64,000 nt of DNA, from NCBI RefSeq assembly GCF_026013365.1, contig NZ_JAPDOE010000001.1:682001-746000 (forward strand), in the 5' to 3' direction. Origin of the DNA: Paenibacillus sp. LS1 (GTDB lineage Bacteria; Bacillota; Bacilli; Paenibacillales; Paenibacillaceae). How positions within the stretch are numbered: the first letter of the stretch is position 1; each line of letters starts with the position of its first letter. This document shows positions 1 to 8,794 of this stretch, piece after piece. A program made the position numbers and the translations under genes. The notes beneath the pieces are model-generated. The model had not been told where the DNA came from, did no database searches, and worked only from the letters and a program-made list of their open reading frames with translations.

Positions 1-1089
1 ATGAAGTCCCTTCACCGCACCGGCAATAATACCGATGGAAGAGAAGTTGGCGAACGATACGAGGAAGACGGATACGATCCCTGTTGTTCTGGCAGACAAT
101 AAGGTCTCCTTCGCTAAAGCAAGCATGGCAACGAATTCGTTGGATACCATTTTGGTTGCCATAATACTTCCCGCCTGAATCGCTTCTTTCCAAGGAACAC
201 CCATAATAAAGGCTAATGGTGCAAACACATAACCAAGCAGTTCCTGGAACGAAATACCAAGCACCGCGCTGAAAATCCCGTTAACAAGTGCAATCAAGGC
301 AACAAAACCGATTAACATCGCAGCTACGATGATGGCAACTTTGAATCCATCCAGGATGTATTCGCCCAGCATTTCGAAGAAGGACTGTTTCTCCTCTTCC
401 TGGACTTCCAATATATCTTCTTCCTCTGTAACCTCATAAGGATTCACAATGGAAGCAATGATAAAACCGCCAAACAGGTTCAGCACAAGTGCCGTAACCA
501 CATATTTCGGATCAATCATGGACATATAGGCACCGACAATCGACATCGATACCGTGGACATCGCCGAGGCACACAAGGTGTACAGCCGATGTTTTGGCAA
601 CAACCCAATTTGTTTTTTCACAGAAATGAACACTTCAGATTGCCCCAATACAGCCGAAGCAACCGCGTTATATGATTCCAGTTTGCCCATTCCGTTGATT
701 TTGCTTAATACCAGACCAATATATTTTATAACAAAAGGTAAGATTCGGATATACTGCAATATACCAATGAGTGCAGAGATGACAACAATCGGCATTAGGA
801 CGTTCAGGAAGAACGGAACACCGCCAGTTGCGTCTTCAACCTTCGTCAAATCACCGAATACAAACGCAATCCCTTCATTTGCATAATCAAGCAAACTTTT
901 AAATACGGTCGCGAAGCCGCCAATCAGCCATGTCCCGACCCCTGTATTCAGTAAGGCATACGCCAGAATCACCTGTAAAACAACCATAACGACCAGCGGC
1001 CGGTAGCGAATCTTCTTTTTACCGTTGCTTGCGATATAAGCCAGTCCAAAAACAACGAGTAAACCAAGAAGGGCAATTAGAAATTTCAT
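1..1089 (-). CDS. nupC: NupC-type concentrative nucleoside transporter (3'-truncated by window edge)
   Basis: Proton- or sodium-coupled uptake of pyrimidine and other nucleosides across the cytoplasmic membrane (CNT family). I translated 363 codons from the ATG at 1089, which is preceded by AAAGGAGAGATCAA. The product starts [20 protein letters not shown], has many hydrophobic segments, and carries the family core motif GQSEVF. It reaches [18 protein letters not shown] at the window edge, so about 30 C-terminal residues should be missing compared with usual members of about 395 aa. It follows deoC in the same direction, as in the B. subtilis deoR-dra-nupC-pdp locus, so a pyrimidine-nucleoside phosphorylase may lie just outside the window. 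Confidence 0.93.
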   Translation of the reverse strand, partial: MKFLIALLGLLVVFGLAYIASNGKKKIRYRPLVVMVVLQVILAYALLNTGVGTWLIGGFATVFKSLLDYANEGIAFVFGDLTKVEDATGGVPFFLNVLMPIVVISALIGILQYIRILPFVIKYIGLVLSKINGMGKLESYNAVASAVLGQSEVFISVKKQIGLLPKHRLYTLCASAMSTVSMSIVGAYMSMIDPKYVVTALVLNLFGGFIIASIVNPYEVTEEEDILEVQEEEKQSFFEMLGEYILDGFKVAIIVAAMLIGFVALIALVNGIFSAVLGISFQELLGYVFAPLAFIMGVPWKEAIQAGSIMATKMVSNEFVAMLALAKETLLSARTTGIVSVFLVSFANFSSIGIIAGAVKGLH

Positions 1090-1175
1090 TTGATCTCTCC
1101 TTTGAAGGTAGTTAAGCCGGATGTGGAATTCAGCTCAAAGGGTACTTAAGCATTATTGTCAGTAATCTTTCAGAA

Positions 1176-1201
1176 AACTTATGAAGCGCTTACAATAAGT
1201 T
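1176..1201. promoter_or_regulatory. 26-bp inverted repeat before nupC with cre-like core
   Basis: AACTTAT and ATAAGTT form perfect 7-bp arms around a core holding the self-complementary AAGCGCTT. On the minus strand the core reads TGTAAGCGCTTCAT, one base short of a consensus cre (TGTAAGCGCTTACA). It sits in the 227-bp deoC-nupC gap, about 90 bp before the nupC start. It could be a degenerate CcpA site or an intercistronic hairpin. Confidence 0.4.
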
Positions 1202-1316
1202 CCGTTAATTAAAATATAAGTGTAAATTGTATTCCCTGTACCTGAGCCGACTGCCCAAGTACAGAGAATATTTCATTACTTTTTACTTCATAAAGCTTGG
1301 TTTAACAAGCTCTTGT

Positions 1317-1991
1317 TTAGTAAGAAGATGTAGACTGACCGCCCTGCATGATCTTCACGCCAGAACTTGCACCGATCCGAGTCGCACCCGCTTCGATCAT
1401 TTTCTGCATATCTTCCAGACTACGTACGCCACCGGAGGCTTTCACGCCAACCTCAGGACCTACAGTACGACGCATCAAAGCGATATCTTCTGGCGTTGCT
1501 CCACCTGTGGAGAAACCGGTAGAAGTTTTAACAAAATCAGCTCCAGCTCTTACAGCTGCCTGACAAGCACGTACTTTCTCATCATCCGTCAACAGACAAG
1601 TTTCAATAATGACTTTCACCAATGCTTTACCCGCAGCAGCTTCAACTACAGCACGAATATCCTGTTCAACGTAATCATCTTTGCCATCTTTCAAAGCACT
1701 GATATTGATGACCATATCGACTTCAGTTGCACCTTTAGCAATCGCATCCTTGGTTTCAAAAGCTTTCGTCTCTGACGTGGATGCTCCCAGAGGGAAACCA
1801 ATAACGGTACAGATATCTACTCCAGTACCTTGCAACTGCTCAGCAGCATAAGCAACCCAGCCTGGGTTAACGCATACGGAAGCAAACTGGTATTGCTTCG
1901 CTTCTTCGGTTAACTTGGCCATTTCACTCTGCGTTGCGTCCGCACGAAGCAACGTATGGTCGATCATTTTAGCTAATTGTGGTGTAGTCAA
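1317..1991 (-). CDS. deoC: deoxyribose-phosphate aldolase
   Basis: Cleaves 2-deoxy-D-ribose 5-phosphate to acetaldehyde and glyceraldehyde 3-phosphate in the cytoplasm, the last step of deoxynucleoside catabolism. The 224-aa product has usual family length. The Schiff-base lysine is K155 in [15 protein letters not shown], with D92 (EVDMVIN) and K184 (GVKASGGVR) completing the catalytic set. The start is TTG with GGGAGAG six bases upstream; no nearby ATG fits. It lies between deoR and nupC, all leftward, with a DeoR-like operator just upstream, so it should be induced by deoxyribose 5-phosphate. Confidence 0.96.
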   Translation of the reverse strand: MTTPQLAKMIDHTLLRADATQSEMAKLTEEAKQYQFASVCVNPGWVAYAAEQLQGTGVDICTVIGFPLGASTSETKAFETKDAIAKGATEVDMVINISALKDGKDDYVEQDIRAVVEAAAGKALVKVIIETCLLTDDEKVRACQAAVRAGADFVKTSTGFSTGGATPEDIALMRRTVGPEVGVKASGGVRSLEDMQKMIEAGATRIGASSGVKIMQGGQSTSSY

Positions 1992-2064
1992 TTGAATCTC
2001 TCCCTTGTCTGAACTAGTTATTTTCTATACCCTTACACTAACATGAACATATGTAAAAATCAAC

Positions 2065-2087
2065 TTGAACTTTTGTTCACGGTTCAA
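2065..2087. promoter_or_regulatory. candidate DeoR operator upstream of deoC
   Basis: TTGAAC (2065-2070) and GTTCAA (2082-2087) form an inverted repeat. Nested inside is the palindrome TGAACttttGTTCA (2066-2079). On the minus strand the core TGAACAAAAGTTCAA closely resembles the B. subtilis DeoR operator as I recall it (ATTGAACAAAATTTCAAT). It lies 74-96 bp before the deoC start. Confidence 0.6.
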
Positions 2088-2123
2088 TTTACAGTTCTTG
2101 CTTCGTTATATTTTCTGCCTTAC

Positions 2124-2159
2124 AAAGCAAAACATCCGCCCTTTTTGCGTGGCAGATGT
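2124..2159 (-). terminator. hairpin after deoR
   Basis: ACATCTGCC and GGCGGATGT pair over 9 bp with one G-U, followed on the minus strand by TTTTGCTTTG. It lies just after the deoR stop, so deoC-nupC may be transcribed mainly from their own promoter. Confidence 0.55.
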
Positions 2160-2181
2160 TGTCATCCATATCCATTTGAAA

Positions 2182-3126
2182 TTAGAATCGCAGTAATGCC
2201 TGCGCTGTGTACTGATCCGTAACCAGAATATTGGCGTAATGACCTTTGAGCGCGGCGTGAATGGCTTCAATTTTGCGTTGCCCCCCGGCGACAAGGATTG
2301 ATTTTTCCTTATTTCTCAATTCCGCCAAGTCAATTCCGACGGTTCTGCTGTTAATCTCTTCACTGATCAACTGACCTTCCGCATCAAAAAATCGTGAACA
2401 AATGTCACCTGCACCGGAGTTCATCAGCAATTGTTGCTCTTCTTCATTGAAGTAGCCGAGCCTGAACAATAAGGCATCCTCCTTCACAGTACCGACTGTG
2501 AACAAAGCGATGTTGGCCTGTCTACCAAGTTCCACGATTCTGCCGATATGCCGATCCGCTTCCACCATGTTCTTCACTTCAATATTGTCGAAAATTACGG
2601 GCAGTGGCAGATACCTTGGTACCGTGTGAAAGGCCTCAGCGAACAAATGTACAATCTCAGCCGCATACGTATTGACATGGGAGTGACTTACGCCCCCCTT
2701 CAATTGCACGACTTCGACACCTTTGACCTGCTTGGGACGAAGCTGGCGTGCTACGGCATGCATGGTTGTTCCCCAGGTCACCCCGATAATATCTGCATCC
2801 TGAACCGTCTCCTGAAGATAGTCTGCTGCTCGTTTGCTAATATGCTTCTGTATTTCCTCATCACTCTTCAACGGGGCAAAACACACAAGTGCCGTATCCA
2901 GATCATATTTCGACTTGAGTTCTCCGGCAATGATATCGATATCCTCCAGCGGGTCCATAATTTCAATTCGCACGTATCCACGATCTTTGGCGTACTGAAG
3001 TAATCTTGATACTGTTGGACGTGACACGCCTAAGCGGGCGGCAATATCCTGCTGGCTGTAATCGGACTGATAATACAATTTCGCTGCTTCAATGCTTAAT
3101 CGTTGCTTCTCCAGGTCCATTCCCAT
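2182..3126 (-). CDS. deoR: SorC/DeoR-type deoxyribonucleoside regulator
   Basis: Probable repressor of deoC-nupC responding to deoxyribose 5-phosphate. The 314-aa product has an N-terminal helix-turn-helix (LYYQSDYSQQDIAARLGVSRPTVSRLLQYAKDRGYV, residues about 16-50). A SorC-type sugar-phosphate-binding domain follows (GVTWGTTMHAVARQL, LLFRLGYFNEEE, SILVAGGQRK). This is the architecture of B. subtilis DeoR, not of the E. coli DeoR family. A second ATG six bases in (MDLEKQRL) matches the usual start better; the upstream ribosome site is weak. A TATAAT at 3183-3188 (minus) may be its -10 element. Confidence 0.92.
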   Translation of the reverse strand: MGMDLEKQRLSIEAAKLYYQSDYSQQDIAARLGVSRPTVSRLLQYAKDRGYVRIEIMDPLEDIDIIAGELKSKYDLDTALVCFAPLKSDEEIQKHISKRAADYLQETVQDADIIGVTWGTTMHAVARQLRPKQVKGVEVVQLKGGVSHSHVNTYAAEIVHLFAEAFHTVPRYLPLPVIFDNIEVKNMVEADRHIGRIVELGRQANIALFTVGTVKEDALLFRLGYFNEEEQQLLMNSGAGDICSRFFDAEGQLISEEINSRTVGIDLAELRNKEKSILVAGGQRKIEAIHAALKGHYANILVTDQYTAQALLRF

Positions 3127-3177
3127 GTGCGCTCATCTCACTCATCCCTATTATCGTTGGAAAATAAATACTCGTCC

Positions 3178-3190
3178 TGTATATTATACA
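3178..3190. promoter_or_regulatory. 13-bp palindrome in the deoR-azoR divergent region
   Basis: TGTATATTATACA is a perfect palindrome about one central base. On the minus strand it contains TATAAT at a plausible -10 position for deoR. It is also about 170 bp before azoR. The binding protein is unknown. Confidence 0.4.
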
Positions 3191-3357
3191 TGGATTGAGT
3201 ATCTGGTCACTATATAGCTTCCAATTCAGTATCGTGATCATTCGACTCATATTCCTTTCTGACGTATAAAACGGGAGAAACGATGCATACTACTGCGGTC
3301 GCTTCATCATTGCCAAGATTGGTTCACCCCATTAATTGCACAGAGAGGAAGAACTAC

Positions 3358-3984
3358 ATGTCTACCTTATTGTATATTACTGCCCATCCTCATGATCATG
3401 AAACCTCCTTCAGCATGGCTACAGGTAAAGCATTTATTGACGCGTATCGCGAAAGTCACTCTTCTGATGAAATTGTTCACCTCGATCTGTATCGCTCGGA
3501 TATTCCCCATATTGATGCGGATGTCTTCAGTGGGTGGGGCAAACTGCAATCGGGAAGTGATCTGACTGCCGAAGAGCAGACCAAAGTAAGTCGTTTAAAT
3601 GAACTGTCAGATCAATTCGCTGCTGCAGATAAATATGTTTTTGTAACCCCGATGTGGAACTTCTCGTTCCCTCCTATTCTTAAGGCTTATGTCGACTCGA
3701 TCTGCGTAGCTGGCAAAACTTTTCGTTATACCGAACAAGGTCCTGTTGGACTGCTATCTGATAAAAAAGCTCTGCATATTCAGGCTCGCGGCGGCATTTA
3801 TTCCGAAGGCCCAGCGGCCCAGATGGAATCCGGTCATCGTTACCTGAGCATTATCATGTCATTCCTCGGTGTACCGAAGCTTGATGGCATTTTTGTTGAG
3901 GGGCACAATCAATATAAAGACCGTGCAGATGAGATTAAGCAACAAGCTATCGAGCAAGCACGCACTTTCGCAAAACAATTTTAA
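3358..3984 (+). CDS. azoR: FMN-dependent NADH-azoreductase
   Basis: Flavodoxin-fold quinone/azo reductase (AzoR/AcpD family), reducing quinones and azo dyes by two-electron NADH transfer. The 208-aa product begins [20 protein letters not shown] and carries [27 protein letters not shown] and the flavin-site segment [12 protein letters not shown] chose the ATG at 3358 because AGAGAGGAAG lies six bases before it and homologues start at MSxLLYI. A longer in-frame reading from 3283 adds 25 unsupported residues. It is monocistronic, with a hairpin after the stop. Confidence 0.93.
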   Translation: MSTLLYITAHPHDHETSFSMATGKAFIDAYRESHSSDEIVHLDLYRSDIPHIDADVFSGWGKLQSGSDLTAEEQTKVSRLNELSDQFAAADKYVFVTPMWNFSFPPILKAYVDSICVAGKTFRYTEQGPVGLLSDKKALHIQARGGIYSEGPAAQMESGHRYLSIIMSFLGVPKLDGIFVEGHNQYKDRADEIKQQAIEQARTFAKQF

Positions 3985-3992
3985 GAAAGGTA

Positions 3993-4015
3993 GTTCAAAA
4001 AGTCCGCTTTTGAAC
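3993..4015 (+). other. stem-loop after azoR
   Basis: GTTCAAAA and TTTTGAAC pair over 8 bp around AGTCCGC. There is no T-tract, so it may be an mRNA 3'-end stabiliser and not a terminator. Confidence 0.35.
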
Positions 4016-4054
4016 ACTCACTTAAAGTGTAGTAAAACAATCAAACAAAACAAA

Positions 4055-4097
4055 ACCCGCGTGCGACCTAGGGGATAATCCCAGGCAGCACGCGGGT
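4055..4097 (-). terminator. strong intrinsic terminator of the 4.1-kb gene
   Basis: Ten perfect base pairs (ACCCGCGTGC at 4055-4064, GCACGCGGGT at 4088-4097) with a further pairing in the loop, followed on the minus strand by TTTTGTTTTG. It may also stop azoR transcripts from the other side. Confidence 0.85.
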
Positions 4098-4122
4098 CTT
4101 CAATGTATAATCAACCTAGAGC

Positions 4123-4473
4123 TTATTGCTGTCCAGCGCTGGCACGGCTCATGGTTTCAAGTTTACGTGTGATGGCATGACGGTCTACTTTTAATCCCCA
4201 GATCATTTCGATAATCTGCTCTTTCTCTTCTGGATTGTCGGCATGCTTCAGTTGCATTAACAGATCATGCATCTGTTCATTAATGCCTTCAAATTGACTC
4301 CATAAATCCTGTCTTACCTCTGTTGAATCCAGATGATGATTCGCATCGACTTCTTCCTTCAATGCTTGCAGAATAGCATCTTTCCATTCGTCATCACCTA
4401 GCTGTTTCGCTATGTTCAGGAGATCCAGATAATCGTCAACAAGAAGTGAGTTCAATTCAGCATGTGTTTTCAT
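4123..4473 (-). CDS. uncharacterised 116-aa acidic helical protein
   Basis: I do not recognise a family. The product is charged and predicted mostly helical (DDYLDLLNIAKQLGDDEWKDAILQALKEEV), with no membrane segment, signal peptide or cysteine. It is soluble and presumably cytoplasmic. It has its own TATAAT promoter overlapped by a near-perfect 21-bp palindrome and a strong terminator, so it is a tightly bounded, probably regulated single-gene unit. The coding sense is secure from these borders; the function is unknown. Confidence 0.75.
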   Translation of the reverse strand: MKTHAELNSLLVDDYLDLLNIAKQLGDDEWKDAILQALKEEVDANHHLDSTEVRQDLWSQFEGINEQMHDLLMQLKHADNPEEKEQIIEMIWGLKVDRHAITRKLETMSRASAGQQ

Positions 4474-4501
4474 CGTTTATTGCATCCCCTTTTCGTCTAT
4501 T

Positions 4502-4537
4502 TACCAAGTATTATACTCGGTATTTCAGGAGATGCAA
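4502..4537 (-). promoter_or_regulatory. promoter with overlapping 21-bp palindrome
   Basis: Minus-strand -35 TTGCAT (4532-4537), 16-bp spacer and -10 TATAAT (4510-4515). The -10 is centred in an inverted repeat of arms TACCGAGTAT and ATACTTGGTA (4502-4522) with one mismatch. This geometry suits a repressor that blocks polymerase directly. Confidence 0.65.
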
Positions 4538-4558
4538 TACCTGTCGGAAAAAGTTGAT

Positions 4559-5809
4559 TTATGTAGCCTGTCCCTTCAGCCTATGGACAAGCAAATTACA
4601 CAAGACAAAACCGATCAAAACATACACGCCGATCATACCCACAATGCCTATCCATCCCAGATGACTGTAAAGCAGTCCGCCCCCGGTTCCACTTACGCTT
4701 GAACCAAGGTAGTAGAAAAACAAATACAACGCATTGGCCTGGGACTTGTGTTGATTGGCCACGAGTCCAACCCAGCTGCTTGCGATGGAATGGCCGCCAA
4801 AGAAACCGAAGGCAAACAGGGCGAGTCCGATAATTTTGACCCAAAGCGCTGGATGAACAGTAAAGACTGCACCAGCCAGAATAATGCCCAGCGCGATTCC
4901 AAGCACATGTGATCTGCCGTACCGATCTGCCAGCCTGCCCATCCAGGTGCTACTAACCGTGCCCATCAGATATACCACAAAAAGACTTCCAACAATGGAC
5001 TGGCTAAGATGATAGGGTTCGCCCGTTAATTCAAAACCAATATAGTTGAACAGGGTCACGAAGCCCCCCATCAGGAGAAAACCGAGTCCATACAAGCATA
5101 GCAGCCTTGGATTGCGACACTGTGACCACAAAAGAGGTATTGGATTTTTGAATCCGGGTGCAGCTTTGACAAAATGACGGGATGGCGGGATGACAAGCCA
5201 AAAAATAACGGCTGCACACAAACCAAGAATACCAATGAAACCCACAGCGGCACGCCAACTGAACCAATCTGTCACCACACCGCTGATAAATCGACCGGCC
5301 ATGCCTCCTATCGAATTGCCGCTGATATATAGACCCATGGCATATCCAAGACTTGCAGGCTCAATTTCTTCTGAGAGATATGTCATGGCTATCGCTGGCA
5401 ACCCCGCGAGTGCCACCCCTTGGAAAATACGAAGCAGAAGAAGCTCCGTATATCCCGGGCTGAACGCACTTAGCAAAGCAATAACAGAAGATATTACTAG
5501 TGCCGCTGTCATAATAAAGCGTCGTCCTACAGAATCAGACAAGGACCCGATGAACAGCATCGTCAGTGCCATGGCGATCGTTGTTACCGATAGCGTAAGA
5601 CTGGCGTGTGCTGGCGTAATGGAGAATGTATCGCTAATCTCAGGCATCAGGGGCTGGAGGCTGTAGAGCAACGCAAAAGTGACAAAACCTCCGGCGAACA
5701 GTGCAAGGCTAATGTTACGAAACGTCTTAGTTCCCTGCTGAATCATGGATGTTCCAACTTTCTCGGTAAGAAAGCTTCTTGGATCGACTGTGGTCTGATC
5801 GCCGGTCAC
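4559..5809 (-). CDS. MFS transporter, 12 TM
   Basis: Major facilitator superfamily protein resembling YnfM-type drug or sugar efflux carriers. The 416-aa product has about 12 hydrophobic segments. The MFS loop motif is seen as GSLSDSVGRR, with a related MGRLADRYGRSH after the sixth helix. The start is GTG at 5809 with AAAGG upstream; an internal ATG (MIQQGTKTF) is possible. It begins 19 bp after the M24 hydrolase stop and closes the hyu operon, so it may export a product or import the substrate of that pathway. Substrate cannot be read from sequence. Confidence 0.85.
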   Translation of the reverse strand: MTGDQTTVDPRSFLTEKVGTSMIQQGTKTFRNISLALFAGGFVTFALLYSLQPLMPEISDTFSITPAHASLTLSVTTIAMALTMLFIGSLSDSVGRRFIMTAALVISSVIALLSAFSPGYTELLLLRIFQGVALAGLPAIAMTYLSEEIEPASLGYAMGLYISGNSIGGMAGRFISGVVTDWFSWRAAVGFIGILGLCAAVIFWLVIPPSRHFVKAAPGFKNPIPLLWSQCRNPRLLCLYGLGFLLMGGFVTLFNYIGFELTGEPYHLSQSIVGSLFVVYLMGTVSSTWMGRLADRYGRSHVLGIALGIILAGAVFTVHPALWVKIIGLALFAFGFFGGHSIASSWVGLVANQHKSQANALYLFFYYLGSSVSGTGGGLLYSHLGWIGIVGMIGVYVLIGFVLCNLLVHRLKGQAT

Positions 5810-5828
5810 TGAAGCCTTTCATTTATCG

Positions 5829-7046
5829 TTATTTGGTAAACAGTTTCCGTTCCATATGAGTTAGAAACTCATAACCATCTGGAGTTACGACAACTGTATC
5901 CTCGATTTGGAAGCCACCAGCACCGAGCTCGTAATAAGGTACCTCCACACATAGCACCATACCGGGCTCCAGTATGCGCTGGTCACCCGGGGAGAGGGTC
6001 ATATCGTCGTACAACTCCAAGCCGATGGCATGTCCGACATGCTGACGTCGGTAATGCGGAATTCCCTCACGTTGTACGCGAGACACCGCCGCATGGAATA
6101 CTTCCGACGCCTTGACGCCAGGGCGCACTGTTTCGAGTGCCGTCTCCCATCCACTTTTAACCGCATCAAAATGCTTTTTCATCCAGGCGGTAGGCTCACC
6201 TGCAACAACCGTGCGACCTGTATCTCCCCAGTATCCTTCCAGCTGGAGGCAGAGATCGAAACGGACCTGATCTCCGGTCTCAATCGTATGAAAATAATTT
6301 TCGATGAGTGGTAATGCGCTGCGTGGCCCTGCCCCTACCGCTGTCATTGCCGGAGTTCCACCTGCTCTCATCACAGCCAGACGATAATGATCGGCAAGTT
6401 GCTTCTCATGAACACCTGCGGCAATCAGGTCAATTAGTTCCTGCTCAATCCGTTCATTTAATTGGGCAGCCTGACGCAGTTGCTCGATTTCAAAAGGAGT
6501 CTTGACCAGACGGATTTCTCGGAACAACTTATATGCGGGAATTACCGGTCTGTCAGGAACCTCTTCCTTGATTCTCGTCAGAATATCGGGAGCGATCCGC
6601 ATCTCATCGATTCCAATCGGCTGATCTTCGATCTCAAGCTGTTTGAATGCTGCCTTGAGTGCTTCAACAGGACCTGGATGAATAACCGTCGTTTGCAGAA
6701 GAGAATAAAAGAGATCAATGTCGTCCGTGGAAGGTTTGCCTTCAATTGAACCTTCCACGAAGAAATCACTGTAGGCGAATATATCTACCCCCGTAATACC
6801 GAACTGGGCTACAACGCCTAACCGATTCGTCGGAATGACGATACAAGGCTTTGAAGATCTGTCGGCAGGTAAAACAGCATAAATCTGCATCGTCCAGTTG
6901 CTTGCACGCAGCTGGGACCCGATGACATAGTGAATGTTCTCTGGAGTAGTTGCAATCAGGGCACTTAGCCCCTGAGCTTTCATCACTTCTTCCGCCCGAT
7001 CCCGATTCAGACCTGAGCTATGGGATAGATGCTGTGAATTATTCAT
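5829..7046 (-). CDS. M24 family metallohydrolase (Xaa-Pro peptidase/creatinase fold)
   Basis: Pita-bread-fold hydrolase of 405 aa with a creatinase-type N-terminal domain and C-terminal M24 domain. The dinuclear metal ligands appear intact: Asp in FDLCLQLEGYWGDTGRT (two), His in GHAIGLELYDD, and Glu in CVEVPYYE and GFQIED. That argues against true creatinase, which lacks the metal set. M24 enzymes include Xaa-Pro peptidases and amide hydrolases such as ectoine hydrolase. The ATG at 7046 has AAAGGAGGTC and overlaps the permease stop by 8 bp. Its place in an ABC importer/hydantoinase operon points to a small-molecule amide substrate and not bulk peptides (inference). Confidence 0.87.
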   Translation of the reverse strand: MNNSQHLSHSSGLNRDRAEEVMKAQGLSALIATTPENIHYVIGSQLRASNWTMQIYAVLPADRSSKPCIVIPTNRLGVVAQFGITGVDIFAYSDFFVEGSIEGKPSTDDIDLFYSLLQTTVIHPGPVEALKAAFKQLEIEDQPIGIDEMRIAPDILTRIKEEVPDRPVIPAYKLFREIRLVKTPFEIEQLRQAAQLNERIEQELIDLIAAGVHEKQLADHYRLAVMRAGGTPAMTAVGAGPRSALPLIENYFHTIETGDQVRFDLCLQLEGYWGDTGRTVVAGEPTAWMKKHFDAVKSGWETALETVRPGVKASEVFHAAVSRVQREGIPHYRRQHVGHAIGLELYDDMTLSPGDQRILEPGMVLCVEVPYYELGAGGFQIEDTVVVTPDGYEFLTHMERKLFTK

Positions 7047-7884
7047 TTTGATCCAGACCTCCTTTTGTTTTCCTGCGACCAAACAAACTCTCAAGTCCTG
7101 GTACAGAGCGCAAAACTAGTTTAATCGTCATAAATAGAGCCAGCGCAAACGCGATCAGAACGACAGACACAACAGCAATTGTTGGGTCCTGCCATTTCTC
7201 CATATACAGGAATAGCTGTATTGGCAACGTGTAGCTGTCCTGACGAAGCAGCAGCAGTGCAGCCTCAACCTGATCGAAAGTGAAGACAAAAGCAATTGAC
7301 CCTGACAAAAGCAGGGATAGTCGGAGCTGTGGCAGCGTAATTGTGAAAAAGATACGCATCGGCCCTGCGCCAAGGTCCGCGGCAGCTTCCCGGTGAGCCG
7401 GGTGCAAATTGGCTAATGCACTGCCCACAAGAGTGAGCACGAATGGAAGTACAATGACTGCTTCACCCAAAATAAGCGCAAACAATCCGCCTGCAATATG
7501 CATTTTCGAGAATAAGATCAAATATGCGATACCCAGCGTAATTTTCGGCATAACCATTGGAGATACAAAAAATGCCCTTAACATTCCAGAACCCGGGAAG
7601 GGATACTGCACGATCGCTAGCGCAGCAAGTGTACCCGTAATCAAAGCCAACAGAACCGCCCCTGTCGAAGCAATGAGGCTGTTCTTGAATGCATCGAGAA
7701 ACTGGGTCTGTTCACTCAGATTGGCATACCATTTCAAGGTTAGACCTTCTGGTGGGAATTTGCTGGCTGAACCCGAGCCTACAGATGTCAACATAATCAT
7801 CAGCAGTGGCAACAGCAAATAAATCGCTACGGCGCCCACAAAGATATAGAGCAGCAGTTTGATGCCCCTGTTCGACTTAACCAT
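7039..7884 (-). CDS. ABC transporter permease, PotC type
   Basis: Inner-membrane permease (281 aa) with about six TM helices and the binding-protein-dependent transport signature EAAADLGAGPMRIFFTITLPQL that contacts the ATPase. It resembles the spermidine/putrescine permease PotC. The start has GGGAGGTCAGGCGT and overlaps the upstream permease stop by 8 bp, which indicates translational coupling. It should pair with the 7.9-kb permease, the 8.8-kb ATPase and the 10-kb lipoprotein. Confidence 0.92.
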   Translation of the reverse strand: MVKSNRGIKLLLYIFVGAVAIYLLLPLLMIMLTSVGSGSASKFPPEGLTLKWYANLSEQTQFLDAFKNSLIASTGAVLLALITGTLAALAIVQYPFPGSGMLRAFFVSPMVMPKITLGIAYLILFSKMHIAGGLFALILGEAVIVLPFVLTLVGSALANLHPAHREAAADLGAGPMRIFFTITLPQLRLSLLLSGSIAFVFTFDQVEAALLLLRQDSYTLPIQLFLYMEKWQDPTIAVVSVVLIAFALALFMTIKLVLRSVPGLESLFGRRKTKGGLDQNE

Positions 7885-8794
7885 ACGCCTGACCTCCCTT
7901 ACGGGAACGACGGAACATCAACATTTCCGCCCCTTTATTCACAAGCAACGAGACAACAATTGAAGACACAAGTAAGAACAGGCTGGCAACCGCAGCCATT
8001 GGCCAGTTGGTGTCCAAGGTACGCTGATATATAAATACCGGAAGTGTCATGACTCTTCCCCCGCCGATCAGTTGAGGAGTGGTGAAGGCGGTGAGACATA
8101 GCGTGAACACAATCTGTACCCCGCTTGCAATGCCTCTTGCCGATAAAGGCAGGGTAATGGTCAGGAACGTTCGCCAGCTGCCCGCTCCCAAATCTTGAGC
8201 GGCGGCCTTAAGGGAAGCATCACTTTGGGACAACACATTCAAGATCGGAAAGACCATAAATGGCAGGAAAATATGGACAAGCGCGACAACGACACCAGTC
8301 TCGTTGTAAATCATGCTGAATCCTTCATCGGTAAGTCCCAGCCGGATGAACAACCAGTTCATGAAGCCCTGTTTGGACAGCAACAGCTGCCATCCGTAAG
8401 AACGCACAACCGCGCTGACCAGTAGCGGAAGAAACGTGAGCAGTAACAACAATTGCTTCATGCCAGGCTTCTTTAGACCCGCTATGCAATACGCCAGTGG
8501 ATAGGCAAGCAGGAGACTCCATAGCGTAACCTTGAAGGCAATGCGAAACGTCGTGCCAATCAACTTCCAATAGTAAGGATCAGACAGAAACGCACGATAG
8601 GCCCCCCAATCCCAGCCCCGAATAAGCTTTCCATTCTCATAAATATCAAAGCTATATCTGCCAAAGATCAGTAACCCGCCCAGATACACGATGCCCATCA
8701 GTACAAGAGCAGGCAACAGAAGCAGCAACCGGGTTACCCATGTGCGGTTTCCAAAGGAATACAGATTCACGATCCGTTCCGTGATCCGGTTCAT
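7877..8794 (-). CDS. ABC transporter permease, PotB type
   Basis: Inner-membrane permease (305 aa) with about six TM helices and the coupling-helix motif AAAQDLGAGSWRTFLTITLPLS. It is the PotB-like partner of the following permease. Its ATG overlaps the ATPase stop (ATGA), so the two are co-translated. Homology of the importer to polyamine systems predicts a small, possibly charged, substrate, but the neighbouring hydantoinase genes make a cyclic amide more likely (inference). Confidence 0.92.
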   Translation of the reverse strand: MNRITERIVNLYSFGNRTWVTRLLLLLPALVLMGIVYLGGLLIFGRYSFDIYENGKLIRGWDWGAYRAFLSDPYYWKLIGTTFRIAFKVTLWSLLLAYPLAYCIAGLKKPGMKQLLLLLTFLPLLVSAVVRSYGWQLLLSKQGFMNWLFIRLGLTDEGFSMIYNETGVVVALVHIFLPFMVFPILNVLSQSDASLKAAAQDLGAGSWRTFLTITLPLSARGIASGVQIVFTLCLTAFTTPQLIGGGRVMTLPVFIYQRTLDTNWPMAAVASLFLLVSSIVVSLLVNKGAEMLMFRRSRKGGQAYG

